In this document: piece after piece, positions 45,383 through 56,887 of the stretch
Position numbering within the stretch: the stretch's first letter is position 1
Layout: each line of letters begins with the position of its first letter
Origin: Toxorhynchites rutilus septentrionalis
Taxonomy: Eukaryota; Arthropoda; Insecta; Diptera; Culicidae
DNA: 64,000 bases
Direction: 5' to 3'
Assembly: GCF_029784135.1 (NCBI RefSeq)
Contig: NC_073746.1
Span: 35,197,378-35,261,377, forward strand
Program-made: the position numbers and the translations under genes
The notes under the pieces: generated by a model
What the model was told of the DNA's origin: nothing
What the model saw: the letters and a program-made list of their open reading frames with translations, nothing else
Database searches by the model: none

Positions 45383-48300
45383 TCACACACGAAGATCTAT
45401 AGCTTTAAGGAAAACATATATATGGGACATGTAATCAAGGTCTAACCGAGCCAACACATCTCTCACCGGCACATTGGGCTGTCTTCCTCGGGCCCGAAGG
45501 GAGTTTTCTAAATTCGATCTGGCGACCAGATACACCTCGCACGACCAAACAATGTGCTCGATGGCATGATAACCTTGGCCACAAACGCAGAGATTGCTGC
45601 TGGCAAGATTGAAACGAAAGAGTAGTGCATCTAACGAACAGTGATTGGACATGAGTCGGGAGAAGGTGCGAATAAAGTCCCGACTCAAATCCAGACTTTT
45701 GAACCACGGTTTGAGGCTTACCTTTGGGATAATCGAGTGAAACCACCGGCCCAATTCATCTTCATTCCACTTGAGTTGCCAGTTAGCGATGGTATTTTTG
45801 CGAACTAAAGAATAAAATTCATTGAAGGCGATTTGACGCTGATATATATCGCCTTCAATTGCACCTACCTTTGCCAATGAGTCAGCCCTCTCATTACCCG
45901 GAATTGAGCAATGTGAAGGGACCCAGACAAAGGTAATGACGTAACAGCGTCTGGATAAAGCACTCAAAATTTTTCGTATTCTCTCAAGGAAGTACGGCGA
46001 GTGCTTTTCCGGCCTCACTGAACGGATAGCTTCGACAGAGCTAAGACTATCCGTTACAATGTAATAGTGTTCAACAGGTCGTGAGGCGACGCTGTCCAGC
46101 GCCCAGTATATCGCTGCCAATTCAGCAATATACACTGAGCAAGGATTCTGAAGACTGTGGGAGGTGCTAAAAATTTCGTTGAACACTCCAAATCCTGTGG
46201 ACTCATTCATAGAGGACCCGTCAGTAAAGTACATATTATCACAATTGACACGCCCATACTTTGCATTGAAGATTGTAGGAACGAACCCCAATCTAAGATA
46301 ATCTGGATTTTCATGGATTTTCTCCTTCATGAACAGATCGAAATGTACAGAGGAATTGATGTAGTCAGGAAAACAAACACGGTTGGGAATATACGAAGAA
46401 GGAACAACCTGCATAGAGGTGAATTCATGATATGAACTCATGAATCTAGAATGAAAATTTAGCTCGATCAATTGCTCAAAATTTCCGATCACCAATGGAT
46501 TCATAACCTTACACCGGATGAGGAACCGAAGAGATAATAAATTGAAGCGATCTTTTAGTGGGAGTACGCCTGCCAAAACCTCGAGACTCATGGTATGCGT
46601 TGAGGGCATATATCCCAACGCAATACGGAGACAAAGATACTGAATTCGCTCGAGTTTAATGAGGTGTGTTTTGGCAGCTGATTGAAAACAGAAACTGCCA
46701 TACTCCATCACTGAGAGAATAGTTGTTCGATACAACATAATAAGATCTTCGGAATGGGCTCCCCACCAGGTGCCGGTAATTGTACGGAGAAAGTTTATTC
46801 TTTGTTGACATTTTTTACTCAGATACCTAATATGGGCCCCCCAAGTACATTTGGAGTCGAACCAGACCCCAAGATACTTGAATGACATAGCATGAGTGAT
46901 CGGTTTACCCAAAAGATGAAGCTTTGGTTTTGCTGGTCTATGCTTCCTAGAAAAAACCACCATCTCTGTTTTCTCCGTGGAGAATTCGATCCCTAGCCCA
47001 ATGGCCCAGGTTGAAAAATTGTTCAAAGTATCTTGTAAGGGTCCTTGCAGGTCGGATTCGTTTGATCCTACGACAGACACCACTCCATCATCTGCAAGTT
47101 GTCTTAGGCTGCAATTTTGTGTAAGGCAATTGTCGATGTCGCTTACATAGAAGTTGTACAAAAGGGGGCTTAAACATGAGCCCTGGGGGAGGCCCATGTA
47201 AGAGAACCGACTTACTGCCGAATCTCCGTGAGAAAAGTTCAAATGTTTCTCACAAAGCAAGTTATATAACATATTATTCAATAGAGGCGGCAGACCCCGA
47301 GAGTGTAATTTGTCTGACAAAACCTCTATTGAAACAGAATCAAAGGCCCCCTTTATGTCCAAGAATACTGAAGCCATTTGTTTTTTTTCGACGTAAGCCA
47401 TTTGAATTTCTGAAGAAAGCAACGCAAGACAATCATTCGTCCCCTTGCCCCTGCGGAACCCATATTGTGTATCTGAGAGTAGGCCATTCGTTTCAACCCA
47501 TCGATCAAGGCGAAACAAGATCATTTTCTCCAACAATTTCCGTATACAAGACAGCATTGCTATTGGGCGGTACGAATTGAAGTCGGACGCGGGTTTTCCG
47601 GGTTTTTGAATAGCTATAACTCGTACTTGTCTCCAATCATCTGGAACAATATTATGCTCCAGAAACCGATTGAATAAGTTCAACAAGCGATGTTTCGCCA
47701 CATCAGGGAGATTTTTCAGCAAGTTGAACTTAATTCTATCCGATCCCGCTTTAAATGCATTCGATTTTTTTACATAAAGCTTGGAACATATGCTATCCCA
47801 CCATGGATTGGGAGGCCTTCGACGAATAGTGGAATCTGGGATGGGTTTCGTTTGAGCGCGAACCGCGCTGTCATAGATCAAACGAGAAAGGAAGTTATAC
47901 TCCTCCAATGAAGGTAAACCATCTCTGGAATTGATGGCTAGAGCAATCGCGTCCGCATATTGTTTCCAGTCAATGTGTCTTGTGAGGTCATATGCCATGT
48001 TTATAGATTCAGAAGAATTCGACCCAATGGTGATGGAAATTTTGATTGGCAAGTGATCACTACCGTTGGGGTCCTGGATTACATTCCACTTGCAATCTAA
48101 CGATAGTGAATTCGAGCAAAGCGAGAGGTCAAGAGCACTTGGTTTAGCAGGAGGTTTAGGAACACGTGTTGTTTCCCCAGTATTCAAAACGGTCATATTG
48201 AAGCTGTTACAAAGGTCATAGATCAACGATGAACGATTGTCGTCGTACTGTTCCCCCCAGGCAGTTCCGTGAGAGTTGAAGTCTCCCAAGATCAATCGTG

Positions 48301-48703
48301 GCTCAGGAAGAAGTGAGCACATGTCAACAAGTTGCTTGCGGCTAACCGCAGCTCTCGGAGGCCAATACAAGCTGACAATACAGAGGTCTTTGCCTCTGAT
48401 GTTTGCATGACAAGCAACAGCTTCGATCCCTCCAATAGGTGGAAGGTCAATTCGAAAAAATGAGTGGCACTTATTGATCCCCAATAGTACCCCTCCGTAT
48501 CTGTCATCGCGGTCCAAGCGTATAATATTAAAATCGTGGAAAGAGATATCATCTCGCGAAGAAAGCCAAGTTTCGGACAGAGCAAAAACATCACAATTGA
48601 AGTTATGAATTAAAAATTTGAATGTATCCAATTTAGGGATAAGACTACGACAATTCCACTGAAAAACAGTGATATCTCCGACCTCTCTATCTAAATTAGA
48701 CAT
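45383..48703 (-). CDS. I-type LINE ORF2, copy 2, with in-frame deletion
   Basis: A 1106-residue open frame from the ATG at 48703, overlapping the ORF1 stop exactly as in copy 1 (ATGTCTAA). It has endonuclease, reverse transcriptase (LADD box), RNase H (YFTDGSS) and a C-terminal CCHC (CVCGQGYHAIEHIVWSC). Compared with copy 1 it lacks 121 codons between the endonuclease and the reverse transcriptase (junction near 47748). The deletion keeps frame but removes the linker and the start of the reverse-transcriptase region. Activity is doubtful although the frame is open. Confidence 0.88.
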   Translation of the reverse strand: MSNLDREVGDITVFQWNCRSLIPKLDTFKFLIHNFNCDVFALSETWLSSRDDISFHDFNIIRLDRDDRYGGVLLGINKCHSFFRIDLPPIGGIEAVACHANIRGKDLCIVSLYWPPRAAVSRKQLVDMCSLLPEPRLILGDFNSHGTAWGEQYDDNRSSLIYDLCNSFNMTVLNTGETTRVPKPPAKPSALDLSLCSNSLSLDCKWNVIQDPNGSDHLPIKISITIGSNSSESINMAYDLTRHIDWKQYADAIALAINSRDGLPSLEEYNFLSRLIYDSAVRAQTKPIPDSTIRRRPPNPWWDSICSKLYVKKSNAFKAGSDRIKFNLLKNLPDVAKHRLLNLFNRFLEHNIVPDDWRQVRVIAIQKPGKPASDFNSYRPIAMLSCIRKLLEKMILFRLDRWVETNGLLSDTQYGFRRGKGTNDCLALLSSEIQMAYVEKKQMASVFLDIKGAFDSVSIEVLSDKLHSRGLPPLLNNMLYNLLCEKHLNFSHGDSAVSRFSYMGLPQGSCLSPLLYNFYVSDIDNCLTQNCSLRQLADDGVVSVVGSNESDLQGPLQDTLNNFSTWAIGLGIEFSTEKTEMVVFSRKHRPAKPKLHLLGKPITHAMSFKYLGVWFDSKCTWGAHIRYLSKKCQQRINFLRTITGTWWGAHSEDLIMLYRTTILSVMEYGSFCFQSAAKTHLIKLERIQYLCLRIALGYMPSTHTMSLEVLAGVLPLKDRFNLLSLRFLIRCKVMNPLVIGNFEQLIELNFHSRFMSSYHEFTSMQVVPSSYIPNRVCFPDYINSSVHFDLFMKEKIHENPDYLRLGFVPTIFNAKYGRVNCDNMYFTDGSSMNESTGFGVFNEIFSTSHSLQNPCSVYIAELAAIYWALDSVASRPVEHYYIVTDSLSSVEAIRSVRPEKHSPYFLERIRKILSALSRRCYVITFVWVPSHCSIPGNERADSLAKVGAIEGDIYQRQIAFNEFYSLVRKNTIANWQLKWNEDELGRWFHSIIPKVSLKPWFKSLDLSRDFIRTFSRLMSNHCSLDALLFRFNLASSNLCVCGQGYHAIEHIVWSCEVYLVARSNLENSLRARGRQPNVPVRDVLARLDLDYMSHIYVFLKAIDLRV

Positions 48704-50263
48704 CAAGAGAGATAATCATTGCAAGGAGGGGCCATGTTTGCATCAATTGCTGTAAAATTGTCTTTAATACTGGAAGCATTGAGATGACAAGGGTTCTGAT
48801 GGAGTCGGAAACATTAAAACACTTGAAGATTTGATCCAAAAGGTCAGACAACTTTATAAATCCCGATTGGGAAGTTGAGCTGGACGGAAAAACAGGGACA
48901 GTTGGGGTTTTTGATGTCCCCTGGAGTGCTGGGTCGTTCGAAGGTGAACTATTCCCACGGAAGCCAGGAGGAACCTGATTTTGCTTGTCCGCTGCACTCG
49001 ATTTTTTAGGCAAGCTAACTGGGGGTATCACCGGGGGGACTTGTTCTTGAACTTTGGGAGTGGTCACATTTTTGCGCCGGGGATTCCCTTTGAAAATAAA
49101 CGGTGTGCCCCCGCTAGCTGTGTCCGCTTCCATTTCATCAACTGGCAACGTGGAAAAGCTATTGTGTGTTGAGATTGGTTGTTGTTGTTGTTGGGCCAGT
49201 GGAGAAGCGCCCTTTAAAATTTCCGCAAAAGTGCGTTTCGAGCGTTCCTTTAAAGAGCGCTTCTGTTTCTCCCAGCGACTCTTGTAAGTTTCACAAGCTG
49301 AGAGCGCGTGTGGGGATCCTCCGCAATATGGACACTTATGCTCAGTCGCACTGCAGGATTTCCCCTCATGTTGCTCTCCGCAAGTGGCACAGCGCTCCTT
49401 GTTGGCACAATAATCTGAAGTGTGACCAACTGACTTGCATTTGTTGCAAGTCATGGGCTTTGGCACGAAGAGTCGCACAGGTAGTCTCAATTTGTCCACC
49501 ATAACGTAGTCAGGGAGGGCGGCACCAGCAAAGGTGACTCGAAACGAGTCTGACGGCGTAAATTTAGTTTGGTCCCCATCATGGGAGAGTTTCCCGAGTT
49601 GGCGACAGTCCAAGATCTTTACTTCCATTGAGGGAAGCTTCTTGAACTTGCCTTTTCCTTCTTTTTTTATTTGTTCGCTCGTCAGACCCGTTTCAGTTAT
49701 CACCCCCTCAATTTCTACGTTATGGGAGGGTATAAATGTTCTATATTCGAGAGTGAAGTGTTGGTCAGCAACAATCTCGTTTGCGTGTTTCCGTTCATTC
49801 ACGACAACCCGCAATTTGTTCGGTCTAACCCTGCGAATTTCAGATACAGAAGTGTATCTGGCCAGATCTTTCATGATCTGAATCACGTTAAGGCTTTTTC
49901 CTTTTGGTTTTGGCCGGAGGAAAACGGGCCAGTTCCAGGTGCATCTTCTGGATAAACTCTGACACGTGGAGCGGAAACAACAGATTGAGAAGACGAGGAC
50001 GAGGACGAAGACGAGGATTGGGTTGGATCGGAAACATCAGAAGGGGGAAGCGAAATCGATGATGGGAGAGGGGGAGTGGAAGTAACAGTCGGTTCAGAAG
50101 GGAGGCTTGCTATTTTCTTAGAGGGGGGCTTGGAAGGATGAGCAGATTCGTCCCCAGAAGAATTACCTTCTTTTTGAGGGACTCGTTTATGTTTTTTCCC
50201 AGATCTTAAATGGGATTCATTATCGGAGATCTCCATCTCTGGAGATCCTCCACTATCCTCCAT
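48696..50263 (-). pseudogene. I-type LINE ORF1, copy 2, frameshifted
   Basis: The ATG at 50263 opens a 126-codon frame with a Ser-rich N terminus. A small deletion near 49940-49960 shifts the frame; the remainder is open from 49886 to 48696. That part keeps the PRE/C2HC-like region and three knuckles (CNKCKSVGHTSDYC, CATCGEQHEGKSC, CPYCGGSPHALSAC). The N-terminal third differs strongly from copy 1, including a run of ten Ser codons (49985-50013 region). Confidence 0.9.
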
Positions 50264-50700
50264 CTTACAAAAATTTCTGTCTTATTTCTAATATATTATT
50301 GATTTTAACAATAATCTCGAAAAAAAAATTACAAAACAAAAATAAATTATGATAATAATATTAAACAATGAACAAATGAGTTGAATAATAATATTAATAT
50401 TAAATATGTGCACCATAAAATAAAAGTTGTTCCGATACTGCGCTCTACTGCCCTAACCAGGGAGAGACAGAGGCTACGCGCTATGGATCAACACAATAGC
50501 GCAAGAATAGCTCACACGGTCACGTGATGATAATTCCCGTTAACGACAGCCACACGATGGCGATCCCGTTATGCCGATGTTCAACAGCCGCCAAGGGCTG
50601 CAAGCTGCAAGAGCGCTGCTTCCTTTGTTCCACTTCACAAAAGGTCAATTCGAAAGCGGACAGCAATGACCTTCACTCGTACACTATACCAATCGCACAA

Positions 50701-51159
50701 TAGTAAAAGTGGCATTCGATAAAATTCTCCAAAAAATATTATGTATTTTTGTTTATTTTTTTAGTTTTTAGCTCAAGTGTCCCGTTTTTACTCCTGAACT
50801 GTTTGGTCAGTCTACTAAATGAAAATAGTTGAAAGGTCTCGTGGAAGATCCAACTGCTACTCTTTATATGCTAACAAAACTTTTGTCTTCAATAGAAAAG
50901 GTTTTACTCAAAAAAATAATGCACTGAAAATATTTCTGATTCTGCAACAAAATTGAATTTCTCATGAAAATCAGAACAAAGGCTAGATTGTGAAAAATAA
51001 ATCAGGACGGCCACAAATTGACAAATTGAATTGATCAATTGAATTGAACAAATCAGGACAGATGGTAACGCTACACTAAAAGCCTTTGACGCTTTCACGT
51101 GCTCTTCAAAATTGTTATGGAATGCATTTGCCTTTCACGGTAACTAAGTCAGATGAGTT
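50701..51159. other. No gene recognised
   Basis: AT-rich sequence at the 5' side of LINE copy 2 without a supportable feature. Confidence 0.4.
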
Positions 51160-51400
51160 CGATACAACTGTACTGGATTCCAGGCCATTGCGGTATAGAG
51201 GGAAATGAACTAGCAGATGAACTCGCAAGACGCGGCTCAAGCTCATCCTTCACTGGATCCGAACCATTCTGTGGAATTTCTGAGCTGTAGAAATGGGAAG
51301 ACCGGGAAGTGATGCCCAATTGGATGGCTGTACAACTCAACCATTGATGATATGATGAGATTTGACGCTCGGAACATTCGTTCTGCATTTGCGGAGCTCT
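51160..51400 (+). pseudogene. LINE RNase H-region remnant
   Basis: The plus strand reads YWIPGHCGIEGNELADELARRGS followed by a short frame to a stop near 51290. This is the conserved C-terminal end of the RNase H domain of LINE ORF2 proteins. It belongs to a different family from the I-type copies here (VPSHCSIPGNERAD). Only about 40 recognisable codons remain. Confidence 0.72.
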
Positions 51401-51529
51401 AACAAAACGCAGACTTCAACACCATGATAAGGCTATTGACCAATTCCAAATGAAATCGACAAATGACAAGACATGAGTATTTTTATTCGAGTGAAAGTTT
51501 GTATTTCGTTTGGGTCGAAGGAAACACAC

Positions 51530-52474
51530 AAACATACAAATGAAACACAAATTTCTACATTACTCGAGAATTAATCAAGCAAATGAAACCAAATTAGGCA
51601 TATTGATGTTTTAGGTTGCAATAAATGTTTCTATGGTGGTTAGACACTCCACCCCCTCTCTAAAGGGGGCTGCCATAAAAATGAAACACAAATTTCTGCA
51701 TAATTCGAGAACTCATCAAGCAAATCGAGCCAAATTTGACATGTGGAGGTTTCTATCGTGAATCAATACTCCTCCCCTCTCTAAGGGGGAGGGGGGCTAC
51801 CATACAGATGAAGCATAAGTTTCTGCATAACTCAAGAACTAATCAAGCATATGGAACCAATTTCGGTATATGGAGGTTGAATGGGGCAATACACGTTTCT
51901 ATGGTGGTTTGACACTCCCTCCCCTCTAAAGGGGTGGGGTTGCATTACTCGAGAATCAATCACGCAAACGGAACCAAATTTGGGATGTGTGGATTTTTGG
52001 GTACGAGAAATGGTATGACACCCCTCCCTCCTCTGGAATGGAGAGGGCGGGTATCCAAAAAATTTAAAGACATATTCCAATCAAACATATTCCAACCAAA
52101 CATGACAATTGAAAATTTTCGGAAAACTGAAGAAAATGGGAAAATTTGCGAAAATTCAATTCTACAATTTCATAGTCATATTTTCTGTATCAAACATTTA
52201 TTCCATGTAACGGAGAAACAGGTTATTTGCAAGTGGTTGAAAAATCTTGAACGAGAAATGTGTCTGAAAATAGTCCCCTAATCATAATATTATAATGACG
52301 AGTTTTGGTAGAAGTACTAGGAATTTTATAGTAAACGGTAATTTTAAATGGTAGATTAGAAGATCAATCAATGAACAGTTCTGCGATGGGACCCATGAAC
52401 GTGCGCTTAGTAAGAAAACGTGAATGTGATAACGACAAATTAATTTTGGGCGAGACGAAGTTTGCCGGGTCAGC
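51530..52474 (+). repeat. Dispersed repeat B, copy 3
   Basis: Four or so subunits (around 51540, 51675, 51810 and 51940) are followed by the family tail (CATATTTTCTGTATCAAACA, ATAATGACGAGTTTTGGTAG) and the terminus GACGAAGTTTGCCGGGTCAGCTAG, ending at 52478 before a T. It is in the same orientation as copy 1. Confidence 0.85.
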
Positions 52475-52481
52475 TAGTTTA

Positions 52482-52775
52482 CTATAAAAAGCCAATAAAT
52501 CAAAAATATGTTTCCGAATATCTCGAGAGTGGCTACATTTAGAAGGAGATTGATAAAGAGCTTTTTTATTCTAAATCACGCCAGAATTTATAATTTGTGG
52601 CTAAAAATGATTGTTAACATACAATATTTCGAAGTGTCGAGAATTCATAAAAAATCGATGTTTGACAAAGTTCGGCAAAAATAGTTTTACCATCTTGTAC
52701 TGGTTTTTTTGATTTTGTACATGGCTTCTATTTTATATGAAAAATTAAAAAAAAAAAAATATATATATATATATA

Positions 52776-52860
<85 letters not shown>

Positions 52861-52990
52861 GATATTGCAAATTAAAGTTTTTATAAATAAAAAAATACTA
52901 TTTTTTTCTCAGTGTATATTTTTTACACGTTTGGACATCAATACTCTATAACTCTTTCTAGGACACTATTTCGGTATATATTGGGTAATA
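52482..52990 (+). repeat. Dispersed AT-block repeat, copy 2
   Basis: Inverted match to 8620-9356, including CTCGAGAGTGGCTACATTTA, GATTGTTAACATACAA and the sequence after the microsatellite up to GGACACTATTTCGGTA. It directly follows the CTAG end of repeat B. Confidence 0.8.
52760..52856. repeat. (TA)n microsatellite
   Basis: A TA run of about 70 bp (52785-52856), preceded by a shorter TA run and an A-rich spacer. It occupies the same place in the AT-block repeat as 9075-9154. Confidence 0.95.
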
Positions 52991-53021
52991 GTACCCAATA
53001 CAAATATAGTTGTGTTGCGAG

Positions 53022-53217
53022 CACTAGAGTGGTGCCCAACAAAAAATTTCAAAATTCGAATTACAACAACATGATGTTTATATGCTATTGTGTTATAATT
53101 TATCTTATGTTAATAAGAAATAATTTTTTTTCTCAAACATCCGGTAACCGGCCGGATAGCATATATTGGCCGGACAGGCCGGATACCGGATAGTTACCGG
53201 ATATCCGTTCCATCTCT
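53022..53217. repeat. Small CCGG-rich repeat, possible hAT-type MITE
   Basis: About 195 bp. The right half has alternating CCGGATA and GGCCGG motifs (53140-53205). The ends CTAGAGTGG and, inverted, CTAGAGATGG are similar over 9-10 bp, which would suit a short non-autonomous element, but the flanking 8-mers match poorly. Confidence 0.4.
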
Positions 53218-54748
53218 AGTTCACACCCAACAGGGAAAGATGACTATTTGATCTGATTGGTATGAGTAGGAACAAATTTCTAGTAGTCTACTCTATTCCA
53301 AACAAGCATCTTAACTCGAAGCGCAATGCATTGGCACCGGAGAGCTCCATTGGAGCAAACCATAGCCAAGTGGAAGCCATTGTCGATATAAATGATCGAA
53401 GAAGAACCGTCGGTAAGCTGGTTATTCTAGCTGGACACAAAGGCTACAATCGCTAGCGCAAGTGAGAAGATCTGCACGCGAGGGTTGATTTATAGCTTCA
53501 TTGGTCGATGTTATTAATTTAATTTCATGTCTATTTCTCTATTGAATAAAAGCGAAGTGGCAGATTCTTTGGCCACTGTCTCCGGCGCTGCTGCTGCTGC
53601 TGCTTCCTGCAAATAGCGTTCAACTATGATATATGATTTTATTCCCGGAACCCAAACGCAGTGGCTTTGCGAGACCATGTTCGATTTGTATTGGTCAGAT
53701 GTGGGGAGGAAGCAAGAATACCGCAACACTGTCATCGATCGAAACGAACCGCCCACCTCTCGAATGGTCCCCGGTCCGGCGGTCCAGCAAAAGGCAAAGG
53801 ATAGTAATAAAATAACCCATTCTTTCCCCCACTTTTCGCTCGTTTCTGCTTTTCACTATTAGTGGTGAACGCTGTTGTGGTGCGGGTGGCTGAACAGATG
53901 ATTCTCCCAATCGTTCGTTGGACGCTCATCGATTTTACGATTATTTTTATTACTCTTTCGCACACAATCCGAACCACAGCTCTATCTCTCCTTTTGATGG
54001 GGTTTTGTCTGTAATTCTTCCGGGCTGTGGCCGGTGGCGTTTGTTTTGCGGGGCACAGCTGGTGGCGTTGGATCGTGTGCCACAGGATTCCAACAGTTAT
54101 CAGATGAAGCCGTATGGGTATGCTATTATGTTTCATTTGAATTCGGATGAAAGTTCGAGTTTGGGTCGAACGAACTTTCATTTAGTGGAAATTGTTTGGT
54201 TTTTCGAACGATGTCCATCACACTAACATTAAACAGTCCATTGGCAAACGAATAACCATCGTCCCCGTGTCGCCTTCTGCACGTGTCACTTCAAGCCTAT
54301 CATACGTGTCACCCACTCGACTATTCGGAATGAAATGACGCACGTGTTATTGCAGTTATTTCTTATTCATGAAATGCCCATCGAGTACTCGTTTGGGACG
54401 GCATCAAAAATTCATGCAACCCAAATCCTTCACTGCGTTGCAGCGAATTAATAATTTCGCAGTCGTTTCAACTTGTGCCGATCTAGCATTGACCCGAATC
54501 GGGGCCATCATATTTGAGTGCAGCATACACTATTTCATAGAAGATTCAATGTCCGGTGGAGATTCTCCAGAATTAATTGCCATATTTAAACCAAATGTTA
54601 TTTACATTTGACAATATTTTTCAGTATTCTTTTAAAGCCATTCCATGCCAAACCAATATAGTGGTTCTCAGGTTTTGTTTTAATGTGGTTTTTTGTTCAT
54701 AATCGCAAAATATTAGACCCGTATTTATTTATTTTTTCATTTGGGTGC
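53218..54748. other. No gene recognised
   Basis: More GC-rich and apparently unique sequence, with a GCT triplet run at about 53587-53603. Several overlapping open frames on both strands at 53514-54226 reach 149 residues but show no domain. This is among the better places to look for an unrecognised host exon. Confidence 0.4.
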
Positions 54749-56400
54749 TACAGTCAACTCTTCCTAACTCGATGTTCTGAATCTCGATATCTTCCCTAAC
54801 TCGATGGATTTCATGGTACCTTCGATTTTACAAGCATTATGCTCTCCATAACTCGATGCCTCCCTTACTCGATGTGTTTCGATTCAGTTTTCCATGGATT
54901 TTCACCTCCCTAACTCGATTGATTTTTTTGATACATGTTTTTGTGCGTTATTACCTCTGATTTCAATTATTCTTGAAGGTGAAGACGGAGTGTTCGTGTC
55001 ATCAAACAATTTCTTTTCGAGTATGGAAAACCACGAGACCACTTTCAAGCGAATAAGCAAAACACTAACCATTGCGCAACGTTTTGCGCATCATCGAGCA
55101 GGTTGAAAAGTATAGACGGAAGGGGTCTGAAGTTGCAAATAATTTGCACAAAGTACGGTATCAACACTATTCAAACTAAAGTAAAAATGGAATCGGCATG
55201 GAAAATTGAATCTAGACCAAAAGCATATAAGGTTGATCGGAAAAGCTGTAGCGGTCAATGGATTTTTGTCTTATCAAGCCAGAGAGAATAATTTAACTCT
55301 CTCAGGTTCTATTCTTCGAGATATGGCTTGCGAATTTGTCCAGAAACTGGAAATTCCCAACTTTAAAGCACAACCAACATGGACGGGAGCGATAAACTAC
55401 CGTTGCTGATTAATGGAAAGAGTAAAAACCCACGATGTTTCAATAAGAAGAAGTCATTACCAGTGATATACGAAGGCAACACCAGGGTCTGGATGGCCTT
55501 AATACTTTTTGAGGAATGGACCATGCAATTTGACGAAAAAATTTTCCGATGGAAATAGAAAGGTATTATTTCTGGAATTATGTGTAATGGTAATGTACCA
55601 TACTTATATCTATTTCTTCTCAAATGTGGTCATGTTCGTTGATAACTATACAGCGCACCCAATATCTATCCGACCAAAGCTCAAATCGATAAGTTTACAA
55701 TTTTTCCACACATCTTTACTTCCGTAGCTCAGCAGCTGGACTTCGACATAATCAAGAACCTGAATCAGCACTTTCACCATCTTCGATTAATTAGTTCGAT
55801 TGATTAAACGAAGATTACAAGAAATGGAGGATATTTGTCGTTTTCAACCTTCATGTTATTCAGCATTCTTACTGCATTTTAATGCACTCTAGGACCCTTC
55901 AGATATACCGGTATTGGATGCAATTGAAATACTTTCACCCTCTAAAATCAATAAGGTTAAATCTGAGGTTATTTAAAATTGCCTTCATTTTTCCTTCAAT
56001 GATGATGGTGATATTCCGCTGGCATAATTAATGCGTCGTGAGCTTGCTCATGTCGGCAGTACAATACCGTTCGATTGCTCAATGTCTTTTAATGATTAGT
56101 GCAAAAAGAACCAAAACGTGATTTACTGTGATCTGATGCCAGATACCGATATACTGGAAAGTGTTGAGCAAGCTGAGAAAAACGTTGAAGATAGTTGTTC
56201 TATTGAGATGGAGAATATTCAGGAAGGTTCAGATGATTCTGTCGAAATTACATCTTCTAACGTTAAATCAAACCTGAAGAATATGTCCGGAATATTGAAT
56301 TCAACTGAAAATGTTCCTGTGAAACTATTCGAACATCTCTTTGTGACTGAACAGTTCCTACGTGATCGTTACAATTTAATTTGAATAACATACTTAATCA
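54749..56400 (+). pseudogene. pogo/Tigger-type transposase, heavily decayed
   Basis: TA followed by CAGTCAACTC at 54751 resembles a pogo-type terminal repeat, and CTAACTCGATG recurs several times up to 54920. Coding traces on the plus strand, in order: a CENP-B-like helix-turn-helix (SKTLTIAQRF, KYRRKGSEVANN, 55060-55160); the second DNA-binding part (NLTLSGSILRDMACEFVQK, 55290-55360); and the DDE domain (GKSKNPRCFNKKKSLPV, FEEWTMQFDEKIF, VVMFVDNYTAHP, LDFDIIKNLNQHFHHLRL, 55410-55800). An acidic C-terminal frame follows at 56118-56384. At least six frame changes or stops separate them. I did not find the right terminal repeat. Confidence 0.8.
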
Positions 56401-56430
56401 ATATTTTCTTTATTAACCTAGTTCCTCATG

Positions 56431-56501
56431 CAGGTCCGACTCGATTATATACAAAGTCGATTATATATGATTCGAGTATGTAAAATTTAGGACTCGATTA
56501 C
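56431..56501 (+). repeat. Left part of a pogo-like MITE, interrupted by the R4 LINE
   Basis: CAGGTCCGACTCGATTATATAC matches the end of the MITE at 61796. At 56491-56501 the sequence GGACTCGATTA is duplicated at 60429-60439 on the far side of the LINE, where the MITE appears to resume. Its right terminal repeat was not found. Confidence 0.7.
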
Positions 56502-56887
56502 GTGGAGACGATCTGGCGTAGTGGTAACATCCATACATTCTTCCAATAATGGAAGTAAAAGTAACGAACCAGCCGAAATGTTTTGAAAGTCACTATAATA
56601 AAGAAAAAAAAGGTTCTCAAATGAGGATCAACATAGGGTAGGAGCCTGCCTGTTGGTCTCAAATGTTCCTATCTCACGCCTCCACGAAGAACATATGACG
56701 ACATTTTTAGATCGGGCGTGAACTGGAAACACACATCTGGTCTTGGCTCCGAGAACGGGTGTCGAATGTGGCTAAGTGAGGGGGTGCGAGCGAGTCAGAG
56801 CGCTATATCTCTCCCGGGGAAGGCCTCCCGGGTCATGGAGGCCTTGCTAACTCGCTGTCTCCCGGGCAAAGGAGATACACCCAGACA

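Larger units (their letters stand above)
45028..50700 (-). mobile_element. I-type LINE, copy 2, defective
   Basis: Same family as 19151-25264 but on the minus strand. The 3' A tail is the T run at 45028-45040. ORF2 is about 97 percent identical to copy 1 by eye apart from a deletion and one divergent patch. ORF1 is clearly more diverged, and the 5' leader (50264 to about 50700) is not recognisably the same as in copy 1. The 5' boundary is approximate because I found no convincing target duplication. Confidence 0.9.

Noticed and set aside
53514..54226. Possible host exon
   Set aside because: Open frames occur on both strands at once, with none showing a domain or clear splice sites; noted only as a place to check.
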